Numbered from the stretch's first letter, positions 1 through 12,497 are shown. The stretch is 64,000 nt of DNA from Rhynchonema sp. JSB1_4 (GCA_030248065.1 JASAMV010004886.1:26023-90022), one strand, 5' to 3'. Notes: a model not told the origin generated them from the sequence alone. Numbers and translations are program-made.

Positions 1-3000
1 GAACTTGCTTTTATAACCGACAAAGTGAGTCTTGATGACGTCGATACCGATCTACCGCTAAGTTTGGATGACGTAAAAAGCCACGTTGCAGAAACGAACG
101 CGGTCTGTGGGATCAGCGAACACGATCAGTACACAAGCCAGCGACGACACACAAGACGCCATCGCAAAAGGTTACACAAACGTCGCTCACTATAAGGCGG
201 TGTTGTGTTGGGTGAAAGAGCACAATGGCAGTATGGTCTTCAGCAGCCAACAAGATCATGAACACATGAAGACGGTCAGTAATGTTACTCCATTAGAATT
301 TCTTTGTTTTCACGAAGCTTAAGCAATTTAGATGCGAGACCTTGTTCATGACAACTTGAACTTGTTCCACGGTCTGGTTCTGGACGCTCCTAAACCAGCA
401 TCTGTGTGGAAGTACCAATCGAAAGGCAGTCTAGAGGTGAGCTATAAAGTAATGACTTTAGATAGCCCAATTTTCAAATTCTGATATTACGCGCAGGACG
501 TTCTGCACAATGACAACTACAAGTTGGACTGGTTCTTCAAGTACTCGCTCATCAAGGATTGTGGAAATGTACGCTGGGTTTTCATGGCTTAAAAACAAGC
601 CGATCAATGAGCAGTCCCCCACGCTTTACTGAAGTAATGCGCCCAATATTTTAGGGATAATTTACACACTCTGACCCGACCCAGCACACAGGTTAAAGGG
701 CTTGGGACATAACCGAAGGAAGGGTAGCAGGACATATTGTTACATACCGTTGGAAAGCATTCCGACGGCCTATGTCACGCACAAATTTTAAGCTCCTTGG
801 AGATTCGCAATCTCTTGGTAGAGGGACTTTTCGTTCCAGAAAAAACTGAATTATTTCACAAATTGGAACGACCGGTGCATAAACCCCAAATGAGTTGAAG
901 GTCAAGTAACACCCGGATAGGATTACAATAGCTTCGGAATAGCTTACCATCACAACTTCAGTTGCTCAAACTATTGCTTCACACGGTGAGGGTGCGAAAC
1001 GTTCCAAAAATTGGCCTTATTTTTCGAGAACACAAGTTTGTCCCTAAATTTTGAGGCCACGCTCAGTGCTGCGGAAATAAGAATGCAATGGGGAAATACA
1101 GCATCGTCTAAAGTACCAGAAAAAAAGGTTTTCAAATTTTTTAAGCCATGGCTGCGATGATCAAATTGCCGCTAAATTAGGTGGTTACATTCATCGCCAG
1201 AATTGTGACATATAAAGGCCACAGATTGTATCGGATGCGAAACAAAAAAAATGAGAGAAACGTCTGGTTTAACAACCTATCAAGGTCCTAAAACCCCAAG
1301 GTCTACAGATCTCTCGGGGCAGCCATACTGACCTGAATATGATATTCAGCTATAAATGCTTATTGTTAAACCTATTGTAAATGTGATAGCGCCAAACAAC
1401 GTATCTCGGGAGTAGCTTTCGAACGATGTATAACAAGCCCCAATAAATTCTTACGCTTAAGGGCAGAGGCTAAAAAATTGCTTTTTTGACGATTCTGGAA
1501 TGAACCGTCACGTCACCGTGTGCGATTTCGGAATTTTGACCGTTTCTTGTCCATAGTAAGAGATAGTATGGGCATGTTATATATCGCTCGATAGCTATAA
1601 TCTTTAACAGTAACGACTTATAGCCAAATATCTTATTCAGGCTTCCATGGCTGCAGCAGTCGGACCATGGAGTTTGAAGTCTTGAAACACGTCTAGATTG
1701 TTGGACTGTGCGTTTATCTGACTCTCTCGTTTCCGATGCAATGCAATACGTGGCTTATTTACGTCACATTTCCGTCAATGAATGCAACTATGCAGTTTAG
1801 GGGCAATTTTTAGGTCTTTTTCGGCCTGTCACGCCGCAGTCTAAGGGTATCGAAATTTAAAAACCTTATTTTCTGGTACTGTTGACAACGCTCTATTTTT
1901 CTATTGTATTTTTGTTTCTGCAACGTCAAACGCGGCCTCAAAATTTAGGGACAAACTTGTGCTATCGAAAAATGTGGACGATTTTTTGAACGTTTCGAAC
2001 CCTCACCGAGTGAAGCAATGCTTTGAGCGACTGAAGTTCTCATGATAAGTTATCCAGAAGCTGTTGTAATCCTATCCACGTGTTACTTTACTTTCAGCTC
2101 ATTTGGGGTTTCTGCACCGGTCGTTTCAAGTTGTGAAAAAATTCACTTTTTTCTGGAACGAAAAGTCACTCTACCAAGAGATAGCGAATCTCTAAGGAGC
2201 TTAACATTTGTGCGTGACATATGCTGTCACAGTGCTTTCCAACGATGTATAAAACTGCGCTCTGCTGCCCTTCGTTCGGTTGTGTCCCGAGCCCTTTGAA
2301 GATCTACACTGCACTCTAAGCGCCCGACGGCCCAGATTAGTTGGCACTCAACGTGAAAAAACGCGATTCTTCTGAATCACTGTCGTGAAACCGATCTCAT
2401 CAAAATTTCTTCGGCAGGGCAAGAAATTACTCAAGATAGAAAACTTCTTGTTGTTGATGCTTTAGCTGAATCTGAGCATTATTTGAGGGTATGGAATATC
2501 TGCACTCTATGCTTGGTTCAATGGGACGTCTGCGATCATCCAACTGCTTAATTGACCAAGCTTGGGTGTTGAAAATCACTGATTATGGACTCAATAAAAT
2601 GCGAACGAACAAAAAGGAAGCCAAAGGTGAAACCAGTCGATAAGTCCTCAGCAGTCCAATGAACAAATGTCGAAAAAATTTCAGAAAAACTATGGACAGC
2701 TCCCGAATTTCTTCGAACCATTGATCCACCAGTTGGCGGTTCTATGGAAGGCGACGTATACAGCTTTGCAATCGTAGTGCAGGAAGTCCTGTGCAGAGAT
2801 CGACCGTATTGTAACGATAACTTGGGAATGGGAGGTTCGCATAAACACACAAAATTGTTACTGAATATATTATGAGATAGTACGAATCTTGTCGACCGAT
2901 TTACCACAATTTATCCATAGACACCGACGTACCAAAGGTATTACCTGGACAACGAAACCGAAACGTCGGTAAATTGGCCGACCGGATTCCTATCACGTAA

Positions 3001-4582
3001 TCATGACCACAAACCACATCCAAAAGGCAATCGGATGTTGCAAACATAGCGAATATAACTCATCACAGTCTGTGGAGTGTAATTTCTCATTGAAACTGAA
3101 TCAGATTGCATTCTACGAGTGGCGAAGTGCGAATCGCCGCCATTCCGCCCGACCGTAAACATTAGCAACTCAAGCGAGGCTGACCCTGCAATGATTCAGT
3201 TGATGAACGATTGTTGGAAGGAAGACCCCTCGTTTCGTCCAACATTTCATTCGGTTCGGGAGAAGATTCGAATGCTACGCAATATGAATATCCAGTTATT
3301 ACATTATCAAAGGTTAAAACTCAACTACGTTCAATGGGTCGTGGTCGAAAAATCAACCTAATGGATCACGCTCTGAAAATGATGGAGAAGTTTACGCAAG
3401 GTCTCGAGCAAACCATTGTCGATCGCAACAAGCAAGTGGCTGACGAGCTGAAAAAAGCCGACACCATGGTCTATCAACTCTTGCCCAAGTCAGTGTGCTG
3501 CAGTAGCCTGATGCAATCACATACACCATATTTGCGCTCTAATGATTGTCACTTTGATTATTTCACAGGTCTATTGCCGACAAAATGAAATCTGGGCAAA
3601 TTGTTGAGCCAGAGAAGTATGACAGCAGCACAGTGCTGATTGTAGAAATGGGAAACTTCGACGAAATGATTTTCGGGCGAAATGCATTGCAGTGCGTTGA
3701 GGTACTGAACGACGTACAGCATTATGTGAACGAAACCATCTTGGCCTACGATGCCTACCGGGTAACTTGACTTTGAAGTACGCAACTTGTAAGACGTAAC
3801 CGGCATGTGTACCCTCACAGGTGGAATCCTTGGGCAGCGGAGTGGTCGGAATCAGTGGTGTCCCTGACCGCAATGGCAATCAGCACGCACAAGTCATTGC
3901 CGATTTGGCGCTCAATTTGGTGACTGATGCTGGCGAGGGTACAGTGGCAAAAAGTGGGAAAAATGAAAATCTACAACTACGCATTGGCGTTCATTCCGGT
4001 GGGAAAAATATATAATTTATTTGACGTGCGACTAACGCCAAGAAACTGTTGTTATTCCCAGGGCCTGTCATCGCCGGGGTTGCTGGAACTGCTATTCCTC
4101 GTTTCTGTGTATTTGGCCCAACTGTTGAGATCGCTGAACGCCTGGAGGAAACTGGCAAAAGTTAGTCGGACACTGACGAACTGCGATTCTCAGGGAAGAA
4201 CTTTTCCTTTGCAGTATCTTGCATACATATGAGCGAAGCAACGCATTCTCATCTGATGGATCTCGGTGGTGGCTACGTGTCGAAAGCGCGCGGTGAAATT
4301 GTGGTCAAGGGACACGGTGTAATGTTTACGTATTGGCTGTTGGGGAAAAGCTCAAACACTATCTTTGACAATACGAGTGACACAACCAGTGGACGATCAG
4401 TGGCTCGTACCAGGTACAACTAGGTATTATTACCCGACAACGATTAACTGTTGGTGACTACAAATTTCAGCCATACCGATGTGCGTAGTGTGACGAGTAC
4501 CGAGGGTGGCGGACAAGACAGCCGAGCTCAGAGCAGAGCATCTGCATCATCGGCTGCTCAGAAGTCTGGAGGTGACGAATGA
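1..4582 (+). CDS. Receptor guanylyl cyclase-like protein GC1 (3' part; cyclase domain catalytically degenerate)
   Basis: The 5' end lies outside the window. Exons: 1-24, 92-274, 332-436, 497-568, 2488-2626, 2685-2834, 3105-3253, 3313-3488, 3569-3761, 3821-3998, 4062-4160, 4215-4413, 4471-4582 (stop TGA). Exons 2 to 8 encode the kinase-homology domain ([43 protein letters not shown]), then a coiled linker ([22 protein letters not shown]) and a class III cyclase domain. Known family rule: the metal ligands are Asp in FSDIVGF and Asp in ETIGDAY, and the Asn and Arg of VNTASR stabilise the transition state. Here these read IVEMGNF (Asp to Glu), ESLGSGV (Asp to Ser) and VEIAER (Asn to Glu, Arg kept). 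GTP cyclisation by this chain alone is therefore unlikely (inference). The Ser-rich C-terminal tail has no known domain. Exon lengths match GC2 exactly. Intron 4 carries a 1.6 kb fold-back element. Confidence 0.88.
690..2300. repeat. Fold-back (large inverted-repeat) element in GC1 intron 4
   Basis: The sequence from about 690 to 1400 is repeated in reverse complement at about 1590-2300, at roughly 80% identity by eye, with a short unmatched centre near 1400-1590. Matching landmarks: AAAGGGCTTGGGACATA at the left end against its complement near 2280, and ACAAGTTTGTCCCTAAATTTTGAGGCC near 1030 against its complement near 1945. It is absent from the corresponding GC2 intron (9182-9241, only 60 nt). 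Each arm contains an 85-86 codon open frame, but the translations are less similar than the DNA, so these are probably not coding. Confidence 0.85.
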
Positions 4583-4951
4583 AAAGTTGCCTGTGATAGT
4601 TGATATACAGGATGTAACAAAACAAGCTAAGAGTTACCACCACTGAGAATCCTCCGATACATATTTTGTACGTGTTGTTCGTGTATGATGTTCGTGAGGA
4701 ATTAGATTTGAACGCAACCAAAAACTAAACATATTTGTTGAATATATGTGATGAGTTTTTTCGTGGGGATAGGAATTGATCACAAGAAAACAGAATTAAG
4801 ACAGGATGCATTGTTAAAAAAGATCATGTTAAGCGCTACACTTAACACGATTCACTCGGAGCCCATACTCTGATTCTATTCTATTAAAAAGAGTTGTGTG
4901 TGTCTACTCATTGTTCTCTGTGTTACTTGTATGTCTTATTGTGGTGATGTG

Positions 4952-4957
4952 AATAAA
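4952..4957 (+). other. Candidate poly(A) signal of GC1
   Basis: AATAAA lies 370 nt after the GC1 stop codon, in AT-rich sequence. It is the first canonical hexamer I noticed downstream. The use of this signal is inferred. Confidence 0.4.
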
Positions 4958-5464
4958 TATTTGTGGTGCACTTTGAAAAACCCTAGCAGCCCATTCTGAC
5001 GTAACCATTTATAGCTGGTTCAACCAGACCATCAGCCACAATTGACAATCGTATCCATTATAAGGCCTAAAACTTACCATCAAAGCAATGTAGCACTTTT
5101 GTGTCTGTGATGTGATACTCACCAATGTACAACGAAACCTTTTCTTGATTGGCTGGATGTTAGCGATGGTTTCACTTGTGAAGACGCGCGGCACCTCATA
5201 CCAAACCATTTATAATTATTTATATTGCTTCGTGTGTTTAAAATTTGGATATAGCTTGCGCTTAGACGGAAGAGCTACTCACTGTTCCATAAACGGCGTG
5301 AAGTATTGGTCGCACAATGACTATATGAGAATCCATCCAAAAATTTTCCTGAATTGACAAGCCATAAAATTCAAATTAGCATTGCGCGCCAACGTGTAAT
5401 CACACATAAAGTATGCAGTAAGCGAAATGTTTCAGGGATTAAAAACGTGGTTGACTGGCTGGTT

Positions 5465-5600
5465 TATTTTCAGATGAAAATGTTTTGTGAGAAATACAAA
5501 TAGCGCAATGGTTAAGCGTGACTCATCTTTCGAATCCTGAAAATCAAGGTGGTTTTGAATGGATTCTCATATGGTCATTGTGCGACCAATACAAGGCAGT
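5465..5600 (+). repeat. tRNA-derived SINE-like repeat, copy 1
   Basis: A stretch containing TAGCGCAATGGTTAAG (Pol III A-box-like) and CTTTCGAATCCTG (B-box-like) resembles 23400-23520, with shared blocks TGAAAATGTTTTGTGAGAA and ATGGTCATTGTG. Two copies plus tRNA-like boxes suggest a SINE family. The rest of the 4583-6062 interval between GC1 and GC2 shows no gene I can support. Confidence 0.5.
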
Positions 5601-6062
5601 GCACGCGTGCTTTTATGTCAGCATGCTCAGATCCAGGTCGTGTGATTTGCGCAGCTCATCCGTCAAACTAGATCAACTAAATCAGCAAAGGAAATCCAAA
5701 TTCAAGAAGCCAGATAAGTAGTGGTTCCGAAAGAAGAACAGCACGTCTCACAACGTGCAACCACGACCGAGCCAGCCAAACTAAAAAAATTCGTTAATTT
5801 TTGGGTCACTCTGCACTTACAGGAGCTTACTTGGTTCTTTCAAAGCGTGACACTAGTGACACTAATTACAAAATTAGACCCAACTGATCTTTTCTTCTTC
5901 GCATTTCACTGTAAATAATTTTCCAACATAAACAACCTCATCAACTAATGCACCAGTAATTCAGTTAATGACTGCCTCCAAACGAGACCAGTAGACTAAA
6001 GTAGCTTTCAGTTGGGCTTTCAGTACCTGCAGTAAGATCTCGCATCGATCTCAAAATCGAAA

Positions 6063-9000
6063 ATGGCAACGTCACCATTACACGTATCGTTTCTTGTGAT
6101 TTGTGCAGTAATCTCACACGCTATGGGGCAAAATACCATAGGCGGACAAAGATCCACACAAGACTCATCGTCGTCAACTGCTTCCCGTGATGCGTGGTCC
6201 TCGACGGGTGAGCTTTTGCAAAATTATAGAAGTGAGAGAGCCAAAGACACCTTATTCACAGGTTCAGGGACAGACGGTAATGGAGATTCAAGTGGTTTTA
6301 GCAAGTTGAAAGATTTGTTGTTTTGCTTACAATTCAGGGAAACTGCTACTTCGTTTGGCTTCGATGAAACAAACAAGCTAACGGTCTATCCAAGGTTGTT
6401 CTCGGTTGCCGACAGACTGTTAATGTATTTAGCAGGATCCAATGTTACCAAGGTGGAGGCTCAAGTTGGAATTTTGATACCACATGGCATACCGCTAGTC
6501 GACGACAAATTTGGATATTCGACGTCAGGAGGCGCAGTTTCGGTTGCTTTGGACCGAGTGGTTCGTGAAGGACTGCTGTCGCAAGTGGAATGGAGGTAGA
6601 ACAAAACAAAAAATAAGAATCACTCCGGTTAATGATCAGACTTAAAAGCAAGCAGAACAACCAGAACTTGTGCTTTCAGATTCAGTGTTGGTTTTTCTCA
6701 ATGTCATGAAGCTACTGCAGTTGGTGAATTGATCAAATTGGTTACCGAAAGTAAAGTGGACGTTATTATCGGACCGCCGTGCTCAATCGGTGAGATGTTC
6801 CAACGCGGTGCAAGTTCATCAGAAAATCACGGCTAACAAGAACAAATTTAGCTGCCGTTCCGACAGCTGTCGTTGCAAAGTTCTACAACCTTCCAATGTT
6901 TAGTTGGGCCTCGACAAGTGTCCTGATGGCAGATGCTCGCTACACCACTCTTGTACGAGTGATAAGCTCTGCGTTGAGGTAAGCCCGCCCACTTAAAATT
7001 TATGCGCTTACCCCAACATAATCATAGGCTCGGCCGAGCGCTGCGTGAGTTCCTGACTTACTTTAATTGGAGCCGATTTGGTATGCTGTTTACTGACGAT
7101 AAAGCGACACGTATTTGCTACAGCATCGGGGAAGGTTAGCACCAGAAGCATTAGTCTCTCGCAAGGAACGATCACACAAACGCCTGGGTGAACATGACAA
7201 TTTGCAGGTGTCCGGAAAGCTATTGCTAAATATCCCATTGTGAATGTCTACAACATGCCTATAGATGCCTCCACAGTGACCGACGAGCAAATTGAAGCTT
7301 TTCTGACTGGGCTACCAAATTTTGCGCGCGGTAGGTGACATGCTTGTAGCAGAAAACGTTCATTTCATCGTTTCGATTGTTTCAGTTGCCATTGTGTGCA
7401 TGGAAAACGAAGATGACAATCGTAGATTTATGTTGCGAGCGCAAGAAAAAGGAATGGCAGGGAGAGATTACGTGTATATTATGCCCGATTACGTTCGTGA
7501 TATGAGCCGCAGTGAAATGTGGTCGCAGTTCACAGCCACAGCGGACCAAGATAGTCGGGACGCTGAAGCAAAATTGGCGTTCACACCGTGCTTTTTCGTA
7601 AGTGTTTTCCGTTGCTCATTAACAGTGGCGAAAAACGCGACATCCTTTTAGATGGAAGCTAAACTAGCAAGTGAAGATGAAGTTCACTATTTCAAGAAAC
7701 AGATTATTCAACGCATAAAGGAATATCCGTTTTACTACGACTCTGGAGGTGACCTCAGTCAGCAATACGTAAGTGATAACTTTGTTGTTGTTCAGAACAT
7801 GGCTTCACCAAGCAGCTATTCTGTAGGGATCGCTGTACAGTCCTTTCTTGCACGATGCTGTATATCTGTACGCTTATGCGTTGAACAAAACGATTGAAGC
7901 CGGAGGCGACATAACAACTGGAAGCTGGATCATGAACATGACACGCGGCGCTCAGTTTCTTGGTTTGTTACAACCTTCGTGGTGATAAAATAGCTACATG
8001 CCTTAGTTTGTGGCACGAAACATTCCAGGTATTTCGGGGCATGTTGTAATCGACGAGACTGCTGGTCGTGAACCAAACTTCGTAATTCGGGGGTTCGATG
8101 GCAACATGAAAATGACTGCATTCGCTGAAGCATTGATGTATAAAAAGGATGGAGATGTAAGTTTGTCAGCAAAAAAACCGAGTTAGAAGATGCATGCTAT
8201 TGGTGGTTTTAGACCATTCATCTGTTGGTGCCGGAGCGAATGATATGGGAATCAAGAGAAGGTTTTGTGCCCATCGACACCCCGGTTTGCGGATTCTATG
8301 GCGAGCTATGCAAAAAAGATACAAGCAACAACCGTACGTTGCATTTCGTTGCACGGTTGCGTTTCACGTTTATTATAAAATATTAAATCCTAGACGCTTC
8401 AGTGTTGCTATATGTTCTTGTCGGTGCTGTTACTGCCACATTGGTTGTTGGTATTATCGTCATTCTCTTGGTCAGCTACATTCGGTTAGTTGACTGGCGT
8501 ATCTGTTTGTTAGGAATGCCTCGGTTCGAGCTTCGACAATGCGAAATTTCAGGAAAACCTTGGTTGAAAACGAAATGTCAAAAATGCTGTGGAAAATAAA
8601 CTATAATGAACTGGCATTTATCACCGATAAGGTACGCAGATTTATCATTGTTCCAGAAAAATGATTTAAACTACAAAACCGACCGTTCTCAGAAACGAAC
8701 GCGGTCCGTGGGATCAGCGAACACGATCAGTACACAAGCCAGCGACGACACGCAAGACGCCATCGCAAAGGGCTACACAAACGTGGCTCACTATAAGGCG
8801 GTGTTGTGTTGGGTGAAAGAGCATAACGGCAGCATGGTTTTCAGCAGCCAGGCGGACCATGAGCACATGAAGACAGCTAGTTCAATGTTTTTACAAATTG
8901 CGCCCAATACTCCTCATACCGAGTCGGTTCCATGTTCAGATGCGCGATCTCACTCACGACAATTTGAACCTTTTTCATGGACTTGTACTAGATGCACCGA

Positions 9001-11373
9001 AGCCGTCTTCAGTTTGGAAGTATCAGTCGAAAGGGAGCTTGGAGGTTGGTCAAGGTTATTTCACACAGCGGAATAAGCCTCAAAATTCTCAAGCAAATTT
9101 GTTCTTCAGGACGTGCTGCACAATGATAACTACAAATTGGATTGGTTTTTCAAGTATTCTCTGCTTAAAGACTGCGCCAATGTTAGCTGATTATTCGTAC
9201 ATGTAAACAAGAATACATAAATCCGAGCCTTGGGTACTTAGGGGATGGAATATCTTCACTCAATGCTTGGCTCAATGGGTCGCCTGCGATCATCAAACTG
9301 CCTGGTCGATCAGGCTTGGGTGCTGAAGATCACAGATTATGGACTGAATAAAATGCGCACGAATAAAAAGGAAGCAAAGGGTACAACAAAATGTTACGAT
9401 TATTCGTGGATATCGAATGGTGACCAAGCCTAAGTTTAGAAAAACTGTGGACTGCTCCCGAATATTTACGCATGATTGACCCGCCTGTTGGTGGCTCAAT
9501 GGAAGGCGACGTCTACAGCTTCGCCATTATCATTCAGGAAGTGCTCTGTCGAGATCGACCGTATTGCAACGACAATCTGGGAATGGGAGGTGAGTAATGT
9601 TGATTACCTCAGTCCGGAACGTTGCAGAACAGTCCAACGCGCACAGACTGCATTCTGCGAGTGGCCAAATGCGAGTCTCCGCCATTTCGCCCAACTGTAA
9701 ATATCAGCAACTCAAGCGAAGCTGACCCAGCGATGATTCAACTGATGAACGATTGCTGGAAAGAAGATCCGTCATTTCGTCCCACGTTCCACTCGGTGAG
9801 CTTATCGTAGGGTGGAATTTTCGAAACGGTGTAAAGGTCAGTTGGGCGTAAAGGTCGTTGTAAAGGTCGGTCGAAAGCTCGGTCGGCGTAGCTCGGTGTA
9901 AACGTGAAACATTGCCTGTTATTAACGTGGAATGTTTCAAGTTTACACCGAGGTCTATCACACTGAGCTGTCGACCAAGCTTTCCACCGACCCTTACACC
10001 CAACTGACCTTTACACCGTTTCGAAAATATCACCCATAGTCACCAAAAATGCAGCTTTCTTCATTGTTATGTACGACATTTTTTAGGTTAAATCGACTGT
10101 GCGAACAATGGGTCGCGGTAGGAAGATCAACCTGATGGATCACGCGCTCAAAATGATGGAGAAGTTTACGCAAGGCCTAGAGCAAACCATAGTGGAACGA
10201 AGCAAGCAGGTGGCCGATGAGCTGAAAAAGGCAGACACGATGGTGTACCAACTATTGCCTAAGTTTGCATTGTTGATTTCTTGTTGCGTTTAGTAGGTGG
10301 TACAAGCTGGTGCCAAAACTTCAGAACGATTGCTGATAAGATGAAATCGGGGCAAATTGTGGAGCCTGAGCGTTACGATACGAGCACGGTTGTGATCGTG
10401 GAGATGGGCAACTTTGACGAGATGATATTTGGAAAAAATGCTCTCCAGTGTGTCACAATGCTGAATGATGTGCAGCACTATGTGAACGAGACTATCATGA
10501 AATATGACGCATATCGGGTAACTGCGGTTAACTTTTTCTCACCGAATTAACTTTTGACAGAAACCGAACGACTTGAAGGTGGAGTCACTCGGCAGCGGCG
10601 TAGTGGGAATCAGCGGGGTGCCTGACCGAAATGGCAACCAGCACGCACAAATAGTGGCGGACTTAGCATTGAACCTAGTGACCGACGCTGCTGAAGGAAC
10701 GGTTGCGAAGAGCACCAAAAACGAAAACCTACAGTTGCGCATTGGTGTTCATTCAGGTACACGATACTCCTGTTGGCACCAATTAAGCGAAGCATAAATG
10801 CAAGGCTTGAGAAATTCTAGGCCCGGTGATCGCTGGAGTGGCCGGAACGGCAATTCCTCGTTTTTGCGTATTCGGCCCAACAGTGGAGATTGCAGAACGC
10901 CTGGAGGAAACTGGCAAAAGTTGGTACCGAATTTTATTTTCTGGCACGATTGATTACCGAAAGAGACCTGATTACCGTTCAGTATCGTGCATCCACATGA
11001 GTGAAGCAACCCATGCGCATTTGATGGACTTGGGAGGTGGGTTCGTGTCGAAAGCCCGCGGCGAAATCGTTGTAAAAGGACATGGAGTGATGTTCACGTA
11101 TTGGCTGCTGGGTAAGAGCTCGAACACAATCTTCGACAACACCAGTGACACAACCAGTGGACGATCGGTGGCTCGTACCAGGTGGCCGTTTTCAAATAAC
11201 AACTTGACTCGCTCAGGCCGAGCATGGTAACTCAAGTGCTCAACCGCAAACTGCCATTTAGCCACACGGATGTGCGAAGTGTGACGAGTACCGAGGGCGG
11301 TGGACAAGACAGTCGAGCCCAGAGCCGAGCATCAGCGTCATCGGCTGCGCATAAGTCCGGTGAAGACGCGTGA
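6063..11373 (+). CDS. Receptor guanylyl cyclase-like protein GC2 (complete; cyclase domain catalytically degenerate)
   Basis: Modelled as 24 exons, 1225 aa: 6063-6595, 6680-6789, 6852-6978, 7028-7134, 7208-7330, 7386-7597, 7652-7768, 7827-7962, 8029-8156, 8213-8333, 8394-8484, 8514-8631, 8693-8875, 8940-9044, 9110-9181, 9242-9380, 9440-9589, 9647-9795, 10087-10262, 10325-10517, 10579-10756, 10821-10919, 10983-11181, 11262-11373. The start ATG gives a signal peptide ending near HAMGQ. An ANF-receptor ligand-binding domain follows ([29 protein letters not shown]), then one TM in exon 11 ([18 protein letters not shown]), a kinase-homology domain, a coiled linker and a class III cyclase domain. 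The canonical metal Asp residues are Glu (IVEMGNF) and Ser (ESLGSGV), and the catalytic Asn is Glu (VEIAER). Guanine-contact Glu and Cys positions are kept. Canonical family members are sensory or peptide receptors at the plasma membrane. Here signalling by heterodimerisation or without cGMP is inferred. The exon 13 donor is GC. Confidence 0.93.
9811..10034. repeat. 224-bp MITE with long terminal inverted repeats, copy 1 (GC2 intron 18)
   Basis: The ends GGTGGAATTTTCGAAACGG and its near complement CCGTTTCGAAAATATCACC enclose AAAGGTCAGTTGGG-type subterminal repeats. A second copy of exactly the same unnested length lies at 19006-19667. The insertion lengthens this GC2 intron to 291 nt, against 59 nt in GC1. 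The target duplication is unclear, possibly TA. Confidence 0.85.
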
Positions 11374-11408
11374 GCAGAACAAGAATGAGAACAACCAAGA
11401 TTGTTTAA

Positions 11409-11547
11409 AGGCCCAACTATCGTTCTCTCACGCAACACGAAACAAATTCTCGCGCGCTGATTGGCTGGCGCGCGCCTGAGAGCCAATCAGCGTGGGAAAA
11501 TTTGTTTCGTGTTGCGTGGGAGAACGAAGTATACATAGTTAGGCCCT
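11409..11547. repeat. Short palindromic MITE (AGGCCTAACTAT ends), copy 1
   Basis: The inverted ends read AGGCCCAACTAT at the left and ATAGTTAGGCCCTT at the right, with inner complementary blocks around CACGCAACACGAAACAAATT. The flanks are TTAA on the left and TTAC on the right. A sister copy sits in Pgp-A intron 16 (31225-31360). Confidence 0.8.
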
Positions 11548-11817
11548 TACACCACAATATGATCATAAAAATCGAAAGGTATATTTACACGTGTATTTCT
11601 GTTGTCTAACCGTTGACATGTCGTTCCGTACTCTTGAGCTTTGTCCACATGTTCCTGTGTTGTATTGTATTGTATGTATGCTGCTTTTCAAGACCACAAG
11701 TTATATTTTGTCATGGAAGCTATATGTTGAATGAAACTGCGCCTGAACAAATTGCTCAAACAGTTCTGGCTAGCTAATGTGCGTTATTTCATATGTATTT
11801 CACTGCACGTTGTTGCC

Positions 11818-12034
11818 CCGTCCTCATGTGGACATTTTGTCCGCATGGACAAATCTTTGTTTTGGCCGTAGTTTGTCAATTCCTGAAACTTCAGCTTTGA
11901 CCAGCATACTAATTGTTTCGCTAGATGTTCTGAACAACTGTTAGAATTTTCGAAGCCATTGCTGCAACCAATTGCAAAATATGATAAATGCAACGTTTTG
12001 TCCATGCGGACAAAATGTCCACATGAGGACAAGT
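11818..12034. repeat. MITE-like element with 34-bp inverted ends
   Basis: GTCCTCATGTGGACATTTTG and onward at about 11820-11853 is matched by its reverse complement at about 11997-12030. The unit TGTGGACATTTTGTCC is itself nearly palindromic. There is no coding capacity between the arms. The rest of 11374-12497 shows nothing I can support. Confidence 0.75.
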
Positions 12035-12497
12035 ACATATAACTCCACCTTAAGTTGTTACTTTCTTGCTGGTGTTTGGTTTGCTAACATGTACGGAAAC
12101 TTCAACAATTTCTGATTCTATGTGATTCCAGTAGTATTTTATCCGTGATCAGACAGGACATAGTGACACTTTTCATGTTCACAAAATTCAGTGTAAGGCA
12201 GGCAATATAAAAGTTGAATGTTGTCGTCATGAAAACATCTGTTATTGCTACATCGAACAATAAATATTTGCCGAAGCAGTACTACCACGCATCAATGGAC
12301 TAAAACTAAGCACTTTATGTACAACTACTGAACATTTGGAGTAATAGGTATAATAGAGGGAATTTTATAGCTGATCAAAAGCAGTGTGCGAATGGTTTTT
12401 AAAGCGTGTGCTTGAGCTCCACTCGCAGTAGAAGTGCAGAAGGGAAGCCATATTTTGTATGAATTGTGAAATTCAATTGCTAGCTAATGGGGGGTTC

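Noticed and set aside
693..2299. Two similar 85-86 aa open frames (693-953 minus, 2042-2299 plus) that could look like a gene family
   Set aside because: They are the same stretch in the two arms of the fold-back element. The proteins are less alike than the DNA, so there is no sign of selection on coding.
6280..6340. Possible 61-nt intron inside GC2 exon 1
   Set aside because: Removing it shifts the frame out of the ANF-receptor domain; reading through keeps the frame.
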